Shown here piece by piece: positions 47,795-56,851 of a stretch of 64,000 bases of DNA (within the stretch, counting starts at the first letter, position 1; every line of letters starts with the position of its first letter). The notes below the pieces were generated by a model that saw only the letters and a list, made by a program, of their open reading frames with translations, did no database searches and was not told the origin of the DNA. The position numbers and the translations under genes were made by a program. The DNA comes from Rhizobium sp. CCGE 510 (GTDB taxonomy: Bacteria; Pseudomonadota; Alphaproteobacteria; Rhizobiales; Rhizobiaceae), in NCBI RefSeq assembly GCF_000292525.1, contig NZ_AEYF01000005.1, positions 1 through 64,000 on the forward strand. The letters are read 5' to 3'.

Positions 47795-49346
47795 GCAATT
47801 CCTCCATGAGCCCAGCGAGCGCTCGCGCGTAGTCCTCAAGGCCCAGCCAATTGAACGTTATGATGTCTGCTTCCCCGGTCATGTAGCGAATCTTGCTTTC
47901 AACGGGAGCAGTGTAGAGCTGCACGAAGTCCGGAAAAGTGATAGCGCCCTCATGGTGGCCCTCACGGTCGCGATACATTTCGAAAGCCACGTCTGGCGGC
48001 GTGTAGACGTAAAGCAGAGCAACTGGCAGCGTGGCATTCTGTCTGAGCCTCTCAAGGGTCTCCGGATGTCTTATCCCGTCAATCAAAATGCGATCGTAAC
48101 AAGCTGAGGACGCAGCCAACGCCAGTGCTGCGCCAAGTCTATCTGGGCCCCCCGGACTCGTGATGAACTCTTCAGCCGCCGCTTGAAACACCGATCTCGG
48201 GGTGGATGGAATAGGTGGCATATCCATCAAATTCGCTAATACCTGCCCAGAGTTAACCGACTGGTAACCGAAGCGTTCGCGAAACAAATCGCTAGTTTTC
48301 GATTTCCCGGAGCCTATCGATCCAACAACGCAGAGGATGTGTGGCTGCTTAAAAACCGACTTCCTCTGAACTTTATAGCTCGGCACCATCTTCATCGAAC
48401 TCTTGAAGAATGATCTCATCACCAACTGAGACCAATACTCGAACTCGGAAAGGTTGATTGTCTCGTTTGATGTATCCAGCCACCGGATTCGATTAATAGA
48501 TGCCTCACCTCTGCCGACGGATTTCCACTGCGACCAATCCTCAACCCAATATCGCAGCACAATTGCCATGTGCCGAATGCCCACGTCTGAGGAGTCGTCG
48601 TTCAACACCCCCAGGAACTCAAGTGATCCAAGGTCGATTGCGGGACGTCGAGAATGGGGCAGCATCAACTCTTCCGATATTTCACGGGCTGCATTTTGCC
48701 TTATGCCGAGATCCGAGAAGGAGAACAGATCTCTGTCATCATCCGTCACGTGCCCGCCGAAGCCGACGCATTGAGCCCCGCGTAGAAATTTGGCAGCACG
48801 GTTGTAAAGCCCTCTCCGAAAGGAGAGTATCTTAGATTGATATTGGATGACGGTGTAGGTAATGACCTGCTTATAGGCGTCGTTCGTTTCAGCCTCAGAG
48901 CGAGGCATGTAAACCAGCTCGTGGCTTGCCAGGGCGTCGAGCGGGCTAGACTGTCCGATATTTCCTACACCTTGGTAGTTGAGAAACCGTTTGTACACCT
49001 CTCTAGGAACACACAAAACCATCTCGGCAGATGGCGTTGGTGCTCGCCGCTCGGCCTGATAGATCTTTAGCGCTTTTGGGTCGTCGCGCCCTTGAGGCTG
49101 CAAGAACTCTCGAAGGAAAAATCGGCCACGGCCCGTACGGACGAACGGAGAGTTTTCGTTATTCAAGATATCGATACTGAGACGGGCTTGCATTGACTTC
49201 TGGGGCGTGTGGCTCAGGCCCACGGCCGGAAACAATTCGTCCTCAAGGCCGTAGTCAACAAGGGCGCGTGCCGTTAAGGGTCGCTTATGTTTCCGAAGAA
49301 CGGTCTCTGCGACCCAGAGATATGTGACATCTTCCACAAGCTGCAC
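47784..49346 (-). CDS. HARE-HTH / Nudix / P-loop kinase triple-domain protein
   Basis: A 520-residue fusion. Residues 5-80 look like a HARE-HTH (HB1/ASXL) DNA-binding domain (VTYLWVAETVLRKHKRPLTA, ending FVRTGRGRFFLRE). Residues about 160-300 form a Nudix hydrolase-like domain: GFGGHV at 195-200 and AAREISEELML at 219-229 make a Nudix box with an insertion of about nine residues. Residues about 335-515 are a P-loop kinase: VGSIGSGKS at 341-349 and LIDGIRHPE at 421-429. The start is GTG 49346, without an evident Shine-Dalgarno site. First gene of the leftward operon. Confidence 0.75.
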   Translation of the reverse strand: MQLVEDVTYLWVAETVLRKHKRPLTARALVDYGLEDELFPAVGLSHTPQKSMQARLSIDILNNENSPFVRTGRGRFFLREFLQPQGRDDPKALKIYQAERRAPTPSAEMVLCVPREVYKRFLNYQGVGNIGQSSPLDALASHELVYMPRSEAETNDAYKQVITYTVIQYQSKILSFRRGLYNRAAKFLRGAQCVGFGGHVTDDDRDLFSFSDLGIRQNAAREISEELMLPHSRRPAIDLGSLEFLGVLNDDSSDVGIRHMAIVLRYWVEDWSQWKSVGRGEASINRIRWLDTSNETINLSEFEYWSQLVMRSFFKSSMKMVPSYKVQRKSVFKQPHILCVVGSIGSGKSKTSDLFRERFGYQSVNSGQVLANLMDMPPIPSTPRSVFQAAAEEFITSPGGPDRLGAALALAASSACYDRILIDGIRHPETLERLRQNATLPVALLYVYTPPDVAFEMYRDREGHHEGAITFPDFVQLYTAPVESKIRYMTGEADIITFNWLGLEDYARALAGLMEELHAY

Positions 49347-49352
49347 CGTTTG

Positions 49353-49374
49353 ATACTACCTTATCGAGTAGTAT
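49353..49374 (-). promoter_or_regulatory. operator-like inverted repeat upstream of the HARE-Nudix-kinase gene
   Basis: ATACTAC (49353-49359) and GTAGTAT (49368-49374) are perfect seven-base arms around an eight-base spacer, only seven bases upstream of GTG 49346. Placement this close to the start suggests control of initiation, perhaps by the HARE-HTH domain itself. The missing Shine-Dalgarno site hints at a leaderless message. Confidence 0.5.
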
Positions 49375-49637
49375 GACGGCCAAATCGGGTGAATGGAACG
49401 CAAAGGCCTGGAAATCCACCAATATTTTCCAACCATAGCTACTTTGCGCGTCAGTAACTCAGTCAAGCGAGACGTTGCAGTATGTGTTATTAGCCACGAT
49501 GCAATTGTTGGCCAGACCGACCGACAGGAGTTGTCGCAGCAATCCCCTAAGCCACCTTTGCTCATTGGGATGGCAATCCTGAAGAGATCGCGCCGCCGAG
49601 AGATGCAGGTAATCGCCGCCTCTCCCCGCGGAGCTTA
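49375..49637. other. right flank of the accessory island, no gene seen
   Basis: No supported gene, transposase or integrase. The sequence is AT-richer than the core and shows no obvious direct repeat shared with the left flank. It joins directly to a shattered ABC-ATPase fragment. Confidence 0.4.
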
Positions 49638-50068
49638 CGTCGCCGGGCTGAAATCGGCGACAAGAAATTTCGCCTTTGCGCATGATGATAATATTGTCGC
49701 TGACAGAAACGAGCTTGGTGAGGTCGTGCTTGATATATTTGAGCAAAAGCCAAACCTCGTTTTCAAGCGGGCAAAGTGGTTGATGATAGCCATGCGCAGC
49801 AGTGCGTCGACAATGGATACCGTTAATCGGCCACCAAGACGAAGGGGGTTGCGGGATCAGCGCGCGGGCGATCGCGACGCGCTGAAGCTGGCCGCCCGAC
49901 AATTCGTGGGGAAACCGGCCCCTCCTTCTGGCGGACATGCACCGGTGCAGATTCACCATTCGCTAGACTTGCCGCCGGTCCGGACGGCTTCCTCGAGCCG
50001 AAAAATTGCAGGCCGTCTCAGAGGTAACGTAGAACCGCTTCAACCGATTGATACGCTTCGTCTCCCCG
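49638..50068 (-). pseudogene. shattered fragment of a peptide-type ABC ATPase gene
   Basis: The sequence matches the ATPase gene at 54191-55003 in pieces: the C-terminal codons near 49640, SDNIIIMRKGEI near 49685, GRFPHELSGGQLQRVAIARA near 49880, and the segment around the residues encoded near 54640-54710 at 49990-50068. Internal deletions and frameshifts separate them. It is a relic of a second copy of that ATPase and marks the right edge of the island. Confidence 0.85.
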
Positions 50069-50197
50069 CTCATCATGCCGGATACTTTCCGCGACTTCGC
50101 AAACCACCCCTTTTTCCCCCCTGCTTGCCAAAAAACCACAATTGCCTCACTTAGTTCACACATCCACCCTCGGCATGAAGAATTGGATCAACGCTGC

Positions 50198-52294
50198 ATG
50201 CGCATAGCTTACGTTTTTCTCGGTGCATTTCTTGCAATCGTACAGTCCGCCTCGGCTGAAGTCGCATCGCCGCCGGTTTTGGCGCCGCTGACGCGGCAGG
50301 CGGAAGCCGCGCAGTTGAGCGCGCAATTTCTCTCGCGTTATAGCTACAAGCCGGTTCCGCTCGACGATGCCTTGTCCGCGAGGGTCATGGATGCGTTCGT
50401 CAAGTCGCTTGATCCGGACCGCATGCTGTTCCAGCAGGCTGATATCGACAAGTTCATGGCTGACCGCAGCGAGATCGACGATGCAATCGAACGGAAGGAT
50501 TTGAAGATCCCGTTTGCGATCTTCAACGCCTATGAACAGCGCGTCGTCGACCGGATGACCTATGCGCGCGGCCTGCTGAAGCAGGGTTTCGATTTCAGTG
50601 CGAAGGAAGATTATTCGGTGCTGCGCGAAAAGGCGCCGTGGCCGCAGTCGCAAGCCGAGAGCGATGAGCTGTGGCGCAAGCGCGTCAAGAGCGACTGGCT
50701 GCGGCTGAAGCTCGGCGGCAAAACCGATGCGGCTATTCGCGACACGCTGGACAAACGGTATGACAACACGCTCGAGCGCGTTTACAAATTTAAGAGCGAC
50801 GACGTTTTCCAGTCGTTCATGGACGCCTATTCAAACGCGGTCGATCCGCACACCGATTATTTCGGTGCGGCCGCTTCGGCCGATTTCAATGTGTCGATGA
50901 AGCTGTCGCTGTTTGGCATCGGTGCGGTGCTGCAGGAACGCGACGACTACACGACGATCCGTGAGCTGGTGCCCGGCGGGCCGGCGCAGCTGTCCGGCAA
51001 GCTTGCCGTCGGAGACCGCATCACCGGTGTCGGCCAGGGCAAGGATGGGCCGATCAAGGAGGTGGTGGGCACGCGTCTTGATGAAGTCGTGCAGATGATC
51101 CGCGGCAAAAAAGGCTCCGTCGTGCGGTTGGATATCCTGCCGGCAGATGCCGGCGCCGATGCCACGCATCGCGTCGTCAACCTGGTGCGCGATAAAATCA
51201 GTCTCGATAAGCAGGCTGCCAGGAAGACGGTGCTGTCGGTCAAGGCTGGCGACGCCACGCGGAAAATCGGCATCATTACGCTGCCGGTTTTCTATGAGGA
51301 TTTCGAAGCCAAGGGCAAAGGCGACAAGGATTATAAAAGTGCAAGCCGCGATGTCGCCAAGCTGCTCGGCGAGCTGAAAGAGGAGAACGTCGACAGCGTT
51401 CTCATCGACCTGCGCAACAATGGCGGCGGTTCATTGGACGAGGCGATCGATCTGACTGGCCTCTTCATCGGCAATGGCCCGGTCGTTCAGCAGCGCGCCG
51501 GCAACGGCAAGATCGAGGTCAAGGATTCGGATTTGCCAGAGCCTGTCTGGGCAGGCCCGATGGGTGTGCTGATCAATCGCGGCTCGGCCTCGGCTTCGGA
51601 GATTTTTGCCGCGGCCATCCAGGATTACGGCCGAGGCGTGATTGTCGGCGAACCGAGTTTCGGCAAGGGCACGGTTCAGACGGTCGTCGATCTCGACCAG
51701 GTGGTTCACAACAGCAAACCGGAATACGGCGAGCTGAAGGTGACGATTGCCCAGTTTTTCCGGGTTAATGGCGGCACGACGCAGCTGCGCGGCGTCACGC
51801 CGGATATCAGCTTGCCGGGACTGTCTGATCCGACCAGCTTCGGCGAGACCAGCTATGACAATGCCCTGCCATGGGCTGAGATCAAGCCTGCGAAATATTC
51901 GCCCGACGATACGGTTGCGAAACTGCTGCCGACACTGCAAAGCCGCCATGATGCGCGGGTCAAGGGCGATCCGGATTTCCAACGCCTGTTGAAAGACATT
52001 GCCGACCTGAAGGCGCAGCGCGAGAAAGGGATTGTTTCCCTGAACGAAGCCGAACGTCGCAAGGAAGCGACGGCGCGAGCCGAGCGGTTCAAGGCTCGGG
52101 CGCAGGAAAGCGGTGGCGATGATCCCGGTGACGATGATGGCCTGGAGTCAGGCGAGCGCAGCCTGAGCGCCGATATTGCCATCGAAAACGCCCGCAAGAA
52201 CGCAAAAGACGTGTTGCTCAACGAGACCGCCGACATTCTTGCCGACGCGGTGGATCTGCAGCAAGGCGGGGTAAGGGCAGTCACAAAACAATAG
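50198..52294 (+). CDS. prc: periplasmic C-terminal processing protease (Prc/Tsp)
   Basis: A 698-residue S41 protease with a signal peptide (MRIAYVFLGAFLAIVQSASA). An N-terminal domain (about 30-230) is followed by PDZ (about 235-330: FGIGAVLQERDDYTTIRELV) and the peptidase core, with catalytic Ser465 in NRGSASASEIF and Lys490 in PSFGKGTVQ. A C-terminal DUF3340-like tail begins near 570. It trims proteins and lipoproteins in the periplasm and affects cell-wall hydrolases. ATG 50198 begins the signal peptide; the frame is open 50 codons upstream but those residues are not coding-like. It stands alone. Confidence 0.93.
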   Translation: MRIAYVFLGAFLAIVQSASAEVASPPVLAPLTRQAEAAQLSAQFLSRYSYKPVPLDDALSARVMDAFVKSLDPDRMLFQQADIDKFMADRSEIDDAIERKDLKIPFAIFNAYEQRVVDRMTYARGLLKQGFDFSAKEDYSVLREKAPWPQSQAESDELWRKRVKSDWLRLKLGGKTDAAIRDTLDKRYDNTLERVYKFKSDDVFQSFMDAYSNAVDPHTDYFGAAASADFNVSMKLSLFGIGAVLQERDDYTTIRELVPGGPAQLSGKLAVGDRITGVGQGKDGPIKEVVGTRLDEVVQMIRGKKGSVVRLDILPADAGADATHRVVNLVRDKISLDKQAARKTVLSVKAGDATRKIGIITLPVFYEDFEAKGKGDKDYKSASRDVAKLLGELKEENVDSVLIDLRNNGGGSLDEAIDLTGLFIGNGPVVQQRAGNGKIEVKDSDLPEPVWAGPMGVLINRGSASASEIFAAAIQDYGRGVIVGEPSFGKGTVQTVVDLDQVVHNSKPEYGELKVTIAQFFRVNGGTTQLRGVTPDISLPGLSDPTSFGETSYDNALPWAEIKPAKYSPDDTVAKLLPTLQSRHDARVKGDPDFQRLLKDIADLKAQREKGIVSLNEAERRKEATARAERFKARAQESGGDDPGDDDGLESGERSLSADIAIENARKNAKDVLLNETADILADAVDLQQGGVRAVTKQ

Positions 52295-52344
52295 GGAAGA
52301 CGAAGGGAAGTCGTCATAGCGACCATAGCGCCGCGCGTTCGCAG

Positions 52345-52526
52345 ACAGGAGCCCGCGGCGTGCTGGTGCATGCGGTTTCCGATGACGCGCGAGCCTTCTA
52401 TGGGGCGATCGGCTTCCCGCCCTCGCCATCCCACCCATGATGCTGATGGTCGGGTTGCGAGATCTCAATCCGGCGATCGGACGCCGCGACCGGTTGGAGG
52501 TAAGCGGTGTGTCCCTCGCACATTGA
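52345..52526 (+). pseudogene. 3' remnant of a GNAT acetyltransferase (TacT-like toxin) gene
   Basis: Translation gives RGVLVHAVSDDARAFYGAIG, then FPPSPSHP and a stop; one base on, the frame continues as PMMLMVGLRDLNPAIG. This is the C-terminus of the GNAT toxin family of type II TA pairs. The 5' part and any ribbon-helix-helix antitoxin gene are absent and the remainder is frameshifted, so it is dead. The gap 52295-52559 holds nothing else. Confidence 0.7.
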
Positions 52527-52559
52527 CCAAGCGCGATAAGGGAATTGGCCTTGTTCGTT

Positions 52560-53564
52560 TCAGTCGATGCGAACGACGATTTTGCCGACATGGGAAGAAG
52601 AGGCGAGGTGCTCGTACGCTTTGGGAGCTTCGTCGAATGCGTAGACCCGATCGATTATCGGCTCGATCCGATGCAGGTCGATCACACGGTTCATCGCTTC
52701 GAATTCCTCGGTCGAACCCACCATGATGCCGCGCAGCGTTTTCCGGGTCATCAGCGATAGAGGATCAAGCTGCCCCCCGGACAGAACTCCGATAAGGTGA
52801 ACGTGACCGCTTACCGCCGTCGCAGTGATCGACTGAGGTAATGTCCCGCCACCGACCGTTTCGACCACATGGTCGACACCGCGTCCGTTTGTCAGGCGCA
52901 ATACTTCATGTTCCCACTCAGGATGCTGGCTGTAATTGATCAAGTCGCTGGCACCGACACCGCGAAGCGCTTCAAGCTTCTTGTCGCTTGAGGACGTTGC
53001 AATGATCCGTGCCCCGGCTGCATGAGCAAACTGCACGGCAAAAACCGAGACCCCGCCCGTACCTAGCGTCAGCACCACGTCGCCAGCGGCCACCGGGCGT
53101 GGTCCGTGCAATGCAGACCAGGCTGTGAGCGCCGCGCACGGCAAGCAGGCTGCCTGCTCGTATGACAAGTGATTGGGTAGGCGCACCGCTGCGTGTTCGT
53201 CGCACACCACCAGTTCAGCCAGCACACCGTCGATATCGCCTCCGAGCGCTGATGACATGACCGGGGCTGACATCGCACCACCGATCCATTTGGTCATGAA
53301 TGTCGGGGAGACACGATCACCGACGACAAAACGAGTTACATCTGTGCCGACTGCAATGACCTCGCCCGCGCCATCCGACAGCGGGATGATACCGCCACCC
53401 GCAGGTGCGCCGTATTGTCCCTGCGCTACCATGAGATCACGATAGTTCAGCGACACGGCGTGCATCCGGATGAGAACCTGGCCGCGACCCGGCGTCGGGT
53501 CTGGCCGCTCGCACTGCTGGACGCTGTCGATTCCGTTCGTCCCGTTTAAGTAATATGCACGCAT
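52560..53564 (-). CDS. medium-chain dehydrogenase/quinone oxidoreductase-type protein
   Basis: A 334-residue MDR-superfamily protein: an N-terminal GroES-like domain (RGQVLIRMHAVSLNYRDLMV) and a Rossmann domain with VVLTLGTGGVSVFAVQFAHA near residue 165 for NAD(P)H. The active-site Cys of zinc alcohol dehydrogenases is replaced by NYRDLM, so it is probably zinc-free and acts on quinones or enones. Start at ATG 53564. It is divergent from an HxlR regulator, its probable controller. Confidence 0.87.
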   Translation of the reverse strand: MRAYYLNGTNGIDSVQQCERPDPTPGRGQVLIRMHAVSLNYRDLMVAQGQYGAPAGGGIIPLSDGAGEVIAVGTDVTRFVVGDRVSPTFMTKWIGGAMSAPVMSSALGGDIDGVLAELVVCDEHAAVRLPNHLSYEQAACLPCAALTAWSALHGPRPVAAGDVVLTLGTGGVSVFAVQFAHAAGARIIATSSSDKKLEALRGVGASDLINYSQHPEWEHEVLRLTNGRGVDHVVETVGGGTLPQSITATAVSGHVHLIGVLSGGQLDPLSLMTRKTLRGIMVGSTEEFEAMNRVIDLHRIEPIIDRVYAFDEAPKAYEHLASSSHVGKIVVRID

Positions 53565-53671
53565 AGTCATTCCTTAGGTTTTAGCTTGTCGCTCCATGGG
53601 AATAAGATAGTCTAAGCAAACTGGAACGCTAGTACGTACCTTTTGGTAAGTGTAAATCGGAGGTGATCGTA

Positions 53672-54037
53672 ATGTCAGAATCCCCATTCCGCTGCGGCAT
53701 GGAAGCCGTAGTCGACCTAGTTGGCGGCAAGTGGAAGCTGTTGATCCTACATCATCTTCACGGCGCGACGCTTCGCTTCAGCGAGCTGCGGCGGATTCTT
53801 GGGAACGTGAGCGAAAAGATGTTGAGCCAGCAGCTAAAGGAGCTGACAATCGATGGTCTCGTACAACGGATCGACTTCAAGACCGTCCCTCCGCATGTAG
53901 AGTACGAGCTGACGACTTTGGGTTTGGACCTCGCCAGTTCGATGAAGGCCATATGCGACTGGGGAAACCGAAACATGGACGAGATCGCGTCGATCAAAAG
54001 AGCTCGGACCACGCCCTTTGCGGTTGAAGCAAGCTAA
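53672..54037 (+). CDS. HxlR-family transcriptional regulator
   Basis: A 121-residue winged-helix regulator of the HxlR/MarR-like group: CGMEAVVDLVGGKWKLLILH, RFSELRRILGNVSEKMLSQQ, LKELTIDGLVQR and VEYELTTLG. GGAGGTGAT precedes ATG 53672. HxlR regulators often sense electrophiles or redox stress through an N-terminal cysteine; a Cys is present at residue 8. It is divergent from the oxidoreductase, with about 107 bases between. Confidence 0.9.
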   Translation: MSESPFRCGMEAVVDLVGGKWKLLILHHLHGATLRFSELRRILGNVSEKMLSQQLKELTIDGLVQRIDFKTVPPHVEYELTTLGLDLASSMKAICDWGNRNMDEIASIKRARTTPFAVEAS

Positions 54038-54190
54038 ACGATCTGCTTCTTCGCTACATTGCCGGATATCTTGACCCGCGGCTAAAGCGTCGCACCTAAC
54101 TTGATTCATGCGACGCGCTTTAGCTCTTTGTTTTTGCGCATGTCGTTATCCGGGAACCGCTGCACACTTCCCGGCGACATGCATTAGCAC

Positions 54191-55003
54191 TCACGCCACC
54201 GGGCTGAAATCCGCCGCCAGCACCGCCTCCTTGAGCGCGCGCGAATAGGGATGCTGCGGATTATCCAGTACGGGGCGGGCCGGTCCCCGCTCGACGATCT
54301 CGCCCTTGCGCATGATGATGATGTTGTCGCTCACGTAATAGGCGGTGGCCAGATCGTGGGTGATGTAGATGATCGACAGCCCGAGTTCGTTTTTCAGGCG
54401 GCCGAAGAGGTTGACGATCGCCATGCGCAGCGAGGCGTCGACCATCGAGACCGGCTCGTCGGCGACCAGCAGGCGGGGTTGCGGGATCAGCGCGCGGGCA
54501 ATGGCGACGCGTTGAAGCTGGCCGCCGGACAGTTCGTGGGGGAAGCGGCCTTTGACTTCTTCGAGGGTCAGGCCGACATGCACGAGGGCGGCATCGGCCA
54601 TGTGCTCGGCTTCTTTGCGGTCGATCCGTTTTCCCGGGCCCGATAGGTTGCGGGCGGTCTCGAACAGGTAGCGGTCGACCCGCTTCAGCGGATTGAAGGC
54701 TTCGAACGGGTTCTGCAGAACCGGCTGGACCTCCTTCATGAAGGCCTTGCGTTCGGATCGGCTATGGATGGAGACGGTTTTGCCGGAGAATTCGAGCTGC
54801 CCTTCCGTCGGTGTGGTCTGCCCGAGGATCATCGCGGCGATCGTCGATTTGCCCGAGCCGGATTCGCCGACGATCGACAGAATCTCCGGCTCCTCGCCGA
54901 GTTCGAAGCTGACATCCTTGACCGCCGTGACCAGGCGCCGGCCGAGCATGCCGCCCTGGCGATAGACTTTCGTGACATGCGAGAGGTGAAGCAGAGGGCT
55001 CAA
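54191..55003 (-). CDS. peptide-type ABC transporter ATPase (DppF-like)
   Basis: A 270-residue ATPase: Walker A GESGSGKST near residue 46, signature LSGGQLQRVAIARAL, Walker B LLVADEPVSMVDAS, switch His in YITHDLA. Second of a pair with the next gene, overlapping it by four bases at 55000-55003. In relatives this cluster with GH51 imports oligosaccharides rather than peptides. A shattered relative lies at 49638-50068. Confidence 0.92.
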   Translation of the reverse strand: MSPLLHLSHVTKVYRQGGMLGRRLVTAVKDVSFELGEEPEILSIVGESGSGKSTIAAMILGQTTPTEGQLEFSGKTVSIHSRSERKAFMKEVQPVLQNPFEAFNPLKRVDRYLFETARNLSGPGKRIDRKEAEHMADAALVHVGLTLEEVKGRFPHELSGGQLQRVAIARALIPQPRLLVADEPVSMVDASLRMAIVNLFGRLKNELGLSIIYITHDLATAYYVSDNIIIMRKGEIVERGPARPVLDNPQHPYSRALKEAVLAADFSPVA

Positions 55004-55989
55004 ACCTGATCTCCCGTAACTGCAAAACAGGCGACGCGGCGCCCCGGCTCGACGGTGACGAGCGGCGGCACCTTCTGCGAGCAGATCTCCATCCGCTTCG
55101 GACAGCGCGGGTGAAACCGGCAGCCTTCCGGCGGCATGGCAAGGTTCGGCGGACGACCCTCGAGCGAGGGCCGCGTCGTGGGATCGCCGATCCGCGGCAG
55201 GCTGCCGACCAGATGCTGGGTATAGGGGTGGAGCGGCATGCTGAAGAGTTTGGCGGTTGGCGCCTCCTCGACGAGACGCCCGGCATAGACGATGCCGATG
55301 CGGTCGGAGACCGTCGCGTGAACCCCCATATCATGGGTGACGAACAGGAAGGACGAACCCATCTCGCGCTGGATTTCGCGGATCATCGACAGCACGTCAC
55401 GCTGAACGATGACGTCGAGCGCCGTCGTCGGTTCGTCGGCGATGATGAATTCCGGCGTCAGGATGGTGGCCAGCGCAATGGTCATGCGCTGGCGCATGCC
55501 GCCGGAGAGTTCGTGCGGATAGGCGTCGAGCAGATGCGGATCGAGCTTCAGCCGCTGCAGATGGGTGGCGACTTTTTCGAAGAACATATCCTTGCCCACG
55601 GGCATGTGGCGGAAGGCGAAATCGGTGAAGGAATGGCGGATCCGGCGCACCGGATTGAGCACATTCATCGAGCCCTGCATGATATAGGACAGATGCCGCC
55701 AGCGCAGCGCCATGCGCTCATCCGGCTTCATCGCATAAATATCCTGGGTGCCGCCGGCGAAATGGAATTTGACGCTTCCCGATACCACCCGGAGCGGCGG
55801 CCGGATGGCGCCGGCGATGGTCTTGATCAGCGTGGTCTTGCCGCTGCTCGATTCACCGGCGACGCCATAGACCTCGCCGCGGCCGATCGTCAGGGTAATA
55901 TCGTCGACGGCGCGCACTTCGCGATCGACGCCGTAGAGGAAGGCGCGGTAGTAGGCTTTCAGATTCTCGATTTCGACCAAAGGCTCCAT
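55000..55989 (-). CDS. peptide-type ABC transporter ATPase (DppD-like)
   Basis: A 329-residue ATPase: Walker [10 protein letters not shown] near residue 45, signature [15 protein letters not shown], Walker [13 protein letters not shown]. The C-terminal oligopeptide-transporter extension is present, with [20 protein letters not shown], whose cysteines bind an Fe-S cluster in some relatives. One base separates it from the permease gene upstream. Confidence 0.92.
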   Translation of the reverse strand: MEPLVEIENLKAYYRAFLYGVDREVRAVDDITLTIGRGEVYGVAGESSSGKTTLIKTIAGAIRPPLRVVSGSVKFHFAGGTQDIYAMKPDERMALRWRHLSYIMQGSMNVLNPVRRIRHSFTDFAFRHMPVGKDMFFEKVATHLQRLKLDPHLLDAYPHELSGGMRQRMTIALATILTPEFIIADEPTTALDVIVQRDVLSMIREIQREMGSSFLFVTHDMGVHATVSDRIGIVYAGRLVEEAPTAKLFSMPLHPYTQHLVGSLPRIGDPTTRPSLEGRPPNLAMPPEGCRFHPRCPKRMEICSQKVPPLVTVEPGRRVACFAVTGDQV

Positions 55990-55990
55990 G

Positions 55991-56848
55991 CTAACTTCCC
56001 ATCCGGTTCAGCCGGCTGCGCGGATCATTGTATTCGTTCATCGACATCGACAGCAGGAAGAGCGCCAGGAACAGAACGACGATCGCGGCGACGGGTGCCG
56101 CCACCCACCACCATATGCCTGATATCAGCGCCGAATGGGCATTGGCCCAGTAGATCATCATGCCCATGGTCGGCGTCTCGATATCGGTGAAGCCGAGCAC
56201 CGAGAGGGTGATTTCCATGCCGATCGACCAGATCATGTTGTTCATCGTGGTGGCAAAGACGATCGGCAGAACATAGGGCAGGTGCTCCTCGACCAGGATC
56301 TTGCGCATGCTCATGCCGGAATAGACGCTCTGGGTGGTGAAGGATCTGCTCTTCAGGCCGATCGCCACCGAACGGATCAGGCGGGCATCGTAGGACCAGC
56401 CGAGCGAGGCCATGATGACGATCAGCGCGGTCCAGGTCATGCTGTCCTTCAGCACGAAATAGAAAAGGATCAGCAGCGGAAATTGCGGGATGACCATGAC
56501 GCTATCGTTGATCGCCATCAGCACCCGGTCGACGGCGCCGCCGGCATAACCGGCAACCAGGCCGACGACCAGCGATATGATGCGCGAGATAAAGGCGACG
56601 CCGATGCCGAAATACAAAGTGTTGCGCAGCGCCGTCGTCAGCTGCCAGAAAACGTCCTGGCCGCGCGATGTCGTGCCGAGCCAATAATCGCCATCGGGCG
56701 GCATGTCGGGCGGCAGCAGATAGATGTCCGTCGGGGCGTAGGGCGAGAAATAGGACAGGACGATCAGACCGACGATGACGGCAAAGAGCAGCAGGCCGCA
56801 GAGGAATTCCATATTCTGGCGGGCGAGGTCACGGACGATGGTAAACAT
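55991..56848 (-). CDS. peptide-type ABC transporter permease (DppC-like)
   Basis: A 285-residue permease with N-terminal helix (FLCGLLLFAVIVGLIVLSYF), WLGTTSRGQDVFWQLTTALR and five further helices. The EAA loop is the region around RLIRSVAIGLKSRSFTTQSV. It pairs with the next gene product. Confidence 0.9.
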   Translation of the reverse strand: MFTIVRDLARQNMEFLCGLLLFAVIVGLIVLSYFSPYAPTDIYLLPPDMPPDGDYWLGTTSRGQDVFWQLTTALRNTLYFGIGVAFISRIISLVVGLVAGYAGGAVDRVLMAINDSVMVIPQFPLLILFYFVLKDSMTWTALIVIMASLGWSYDARLIRSVAIGLKSRSFTTQSVYSGMSMRKILVEEHLPYVLPIVFATTMNNMIWSIGMEITLSVLGFTDIETPTMGMMIYWANAHSALISGIWWWVAAPVAAIVVLFLALFLLSMSMNEYNDPRSRLNRMGS

Positions 56849-56851
56849 GGT

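Noticed and set aside
49393..50154. Long rightward open frame across the ABC-ATPase relic
   Set aside because: It is the antisense of the pseudogene fragments and has no coding character.
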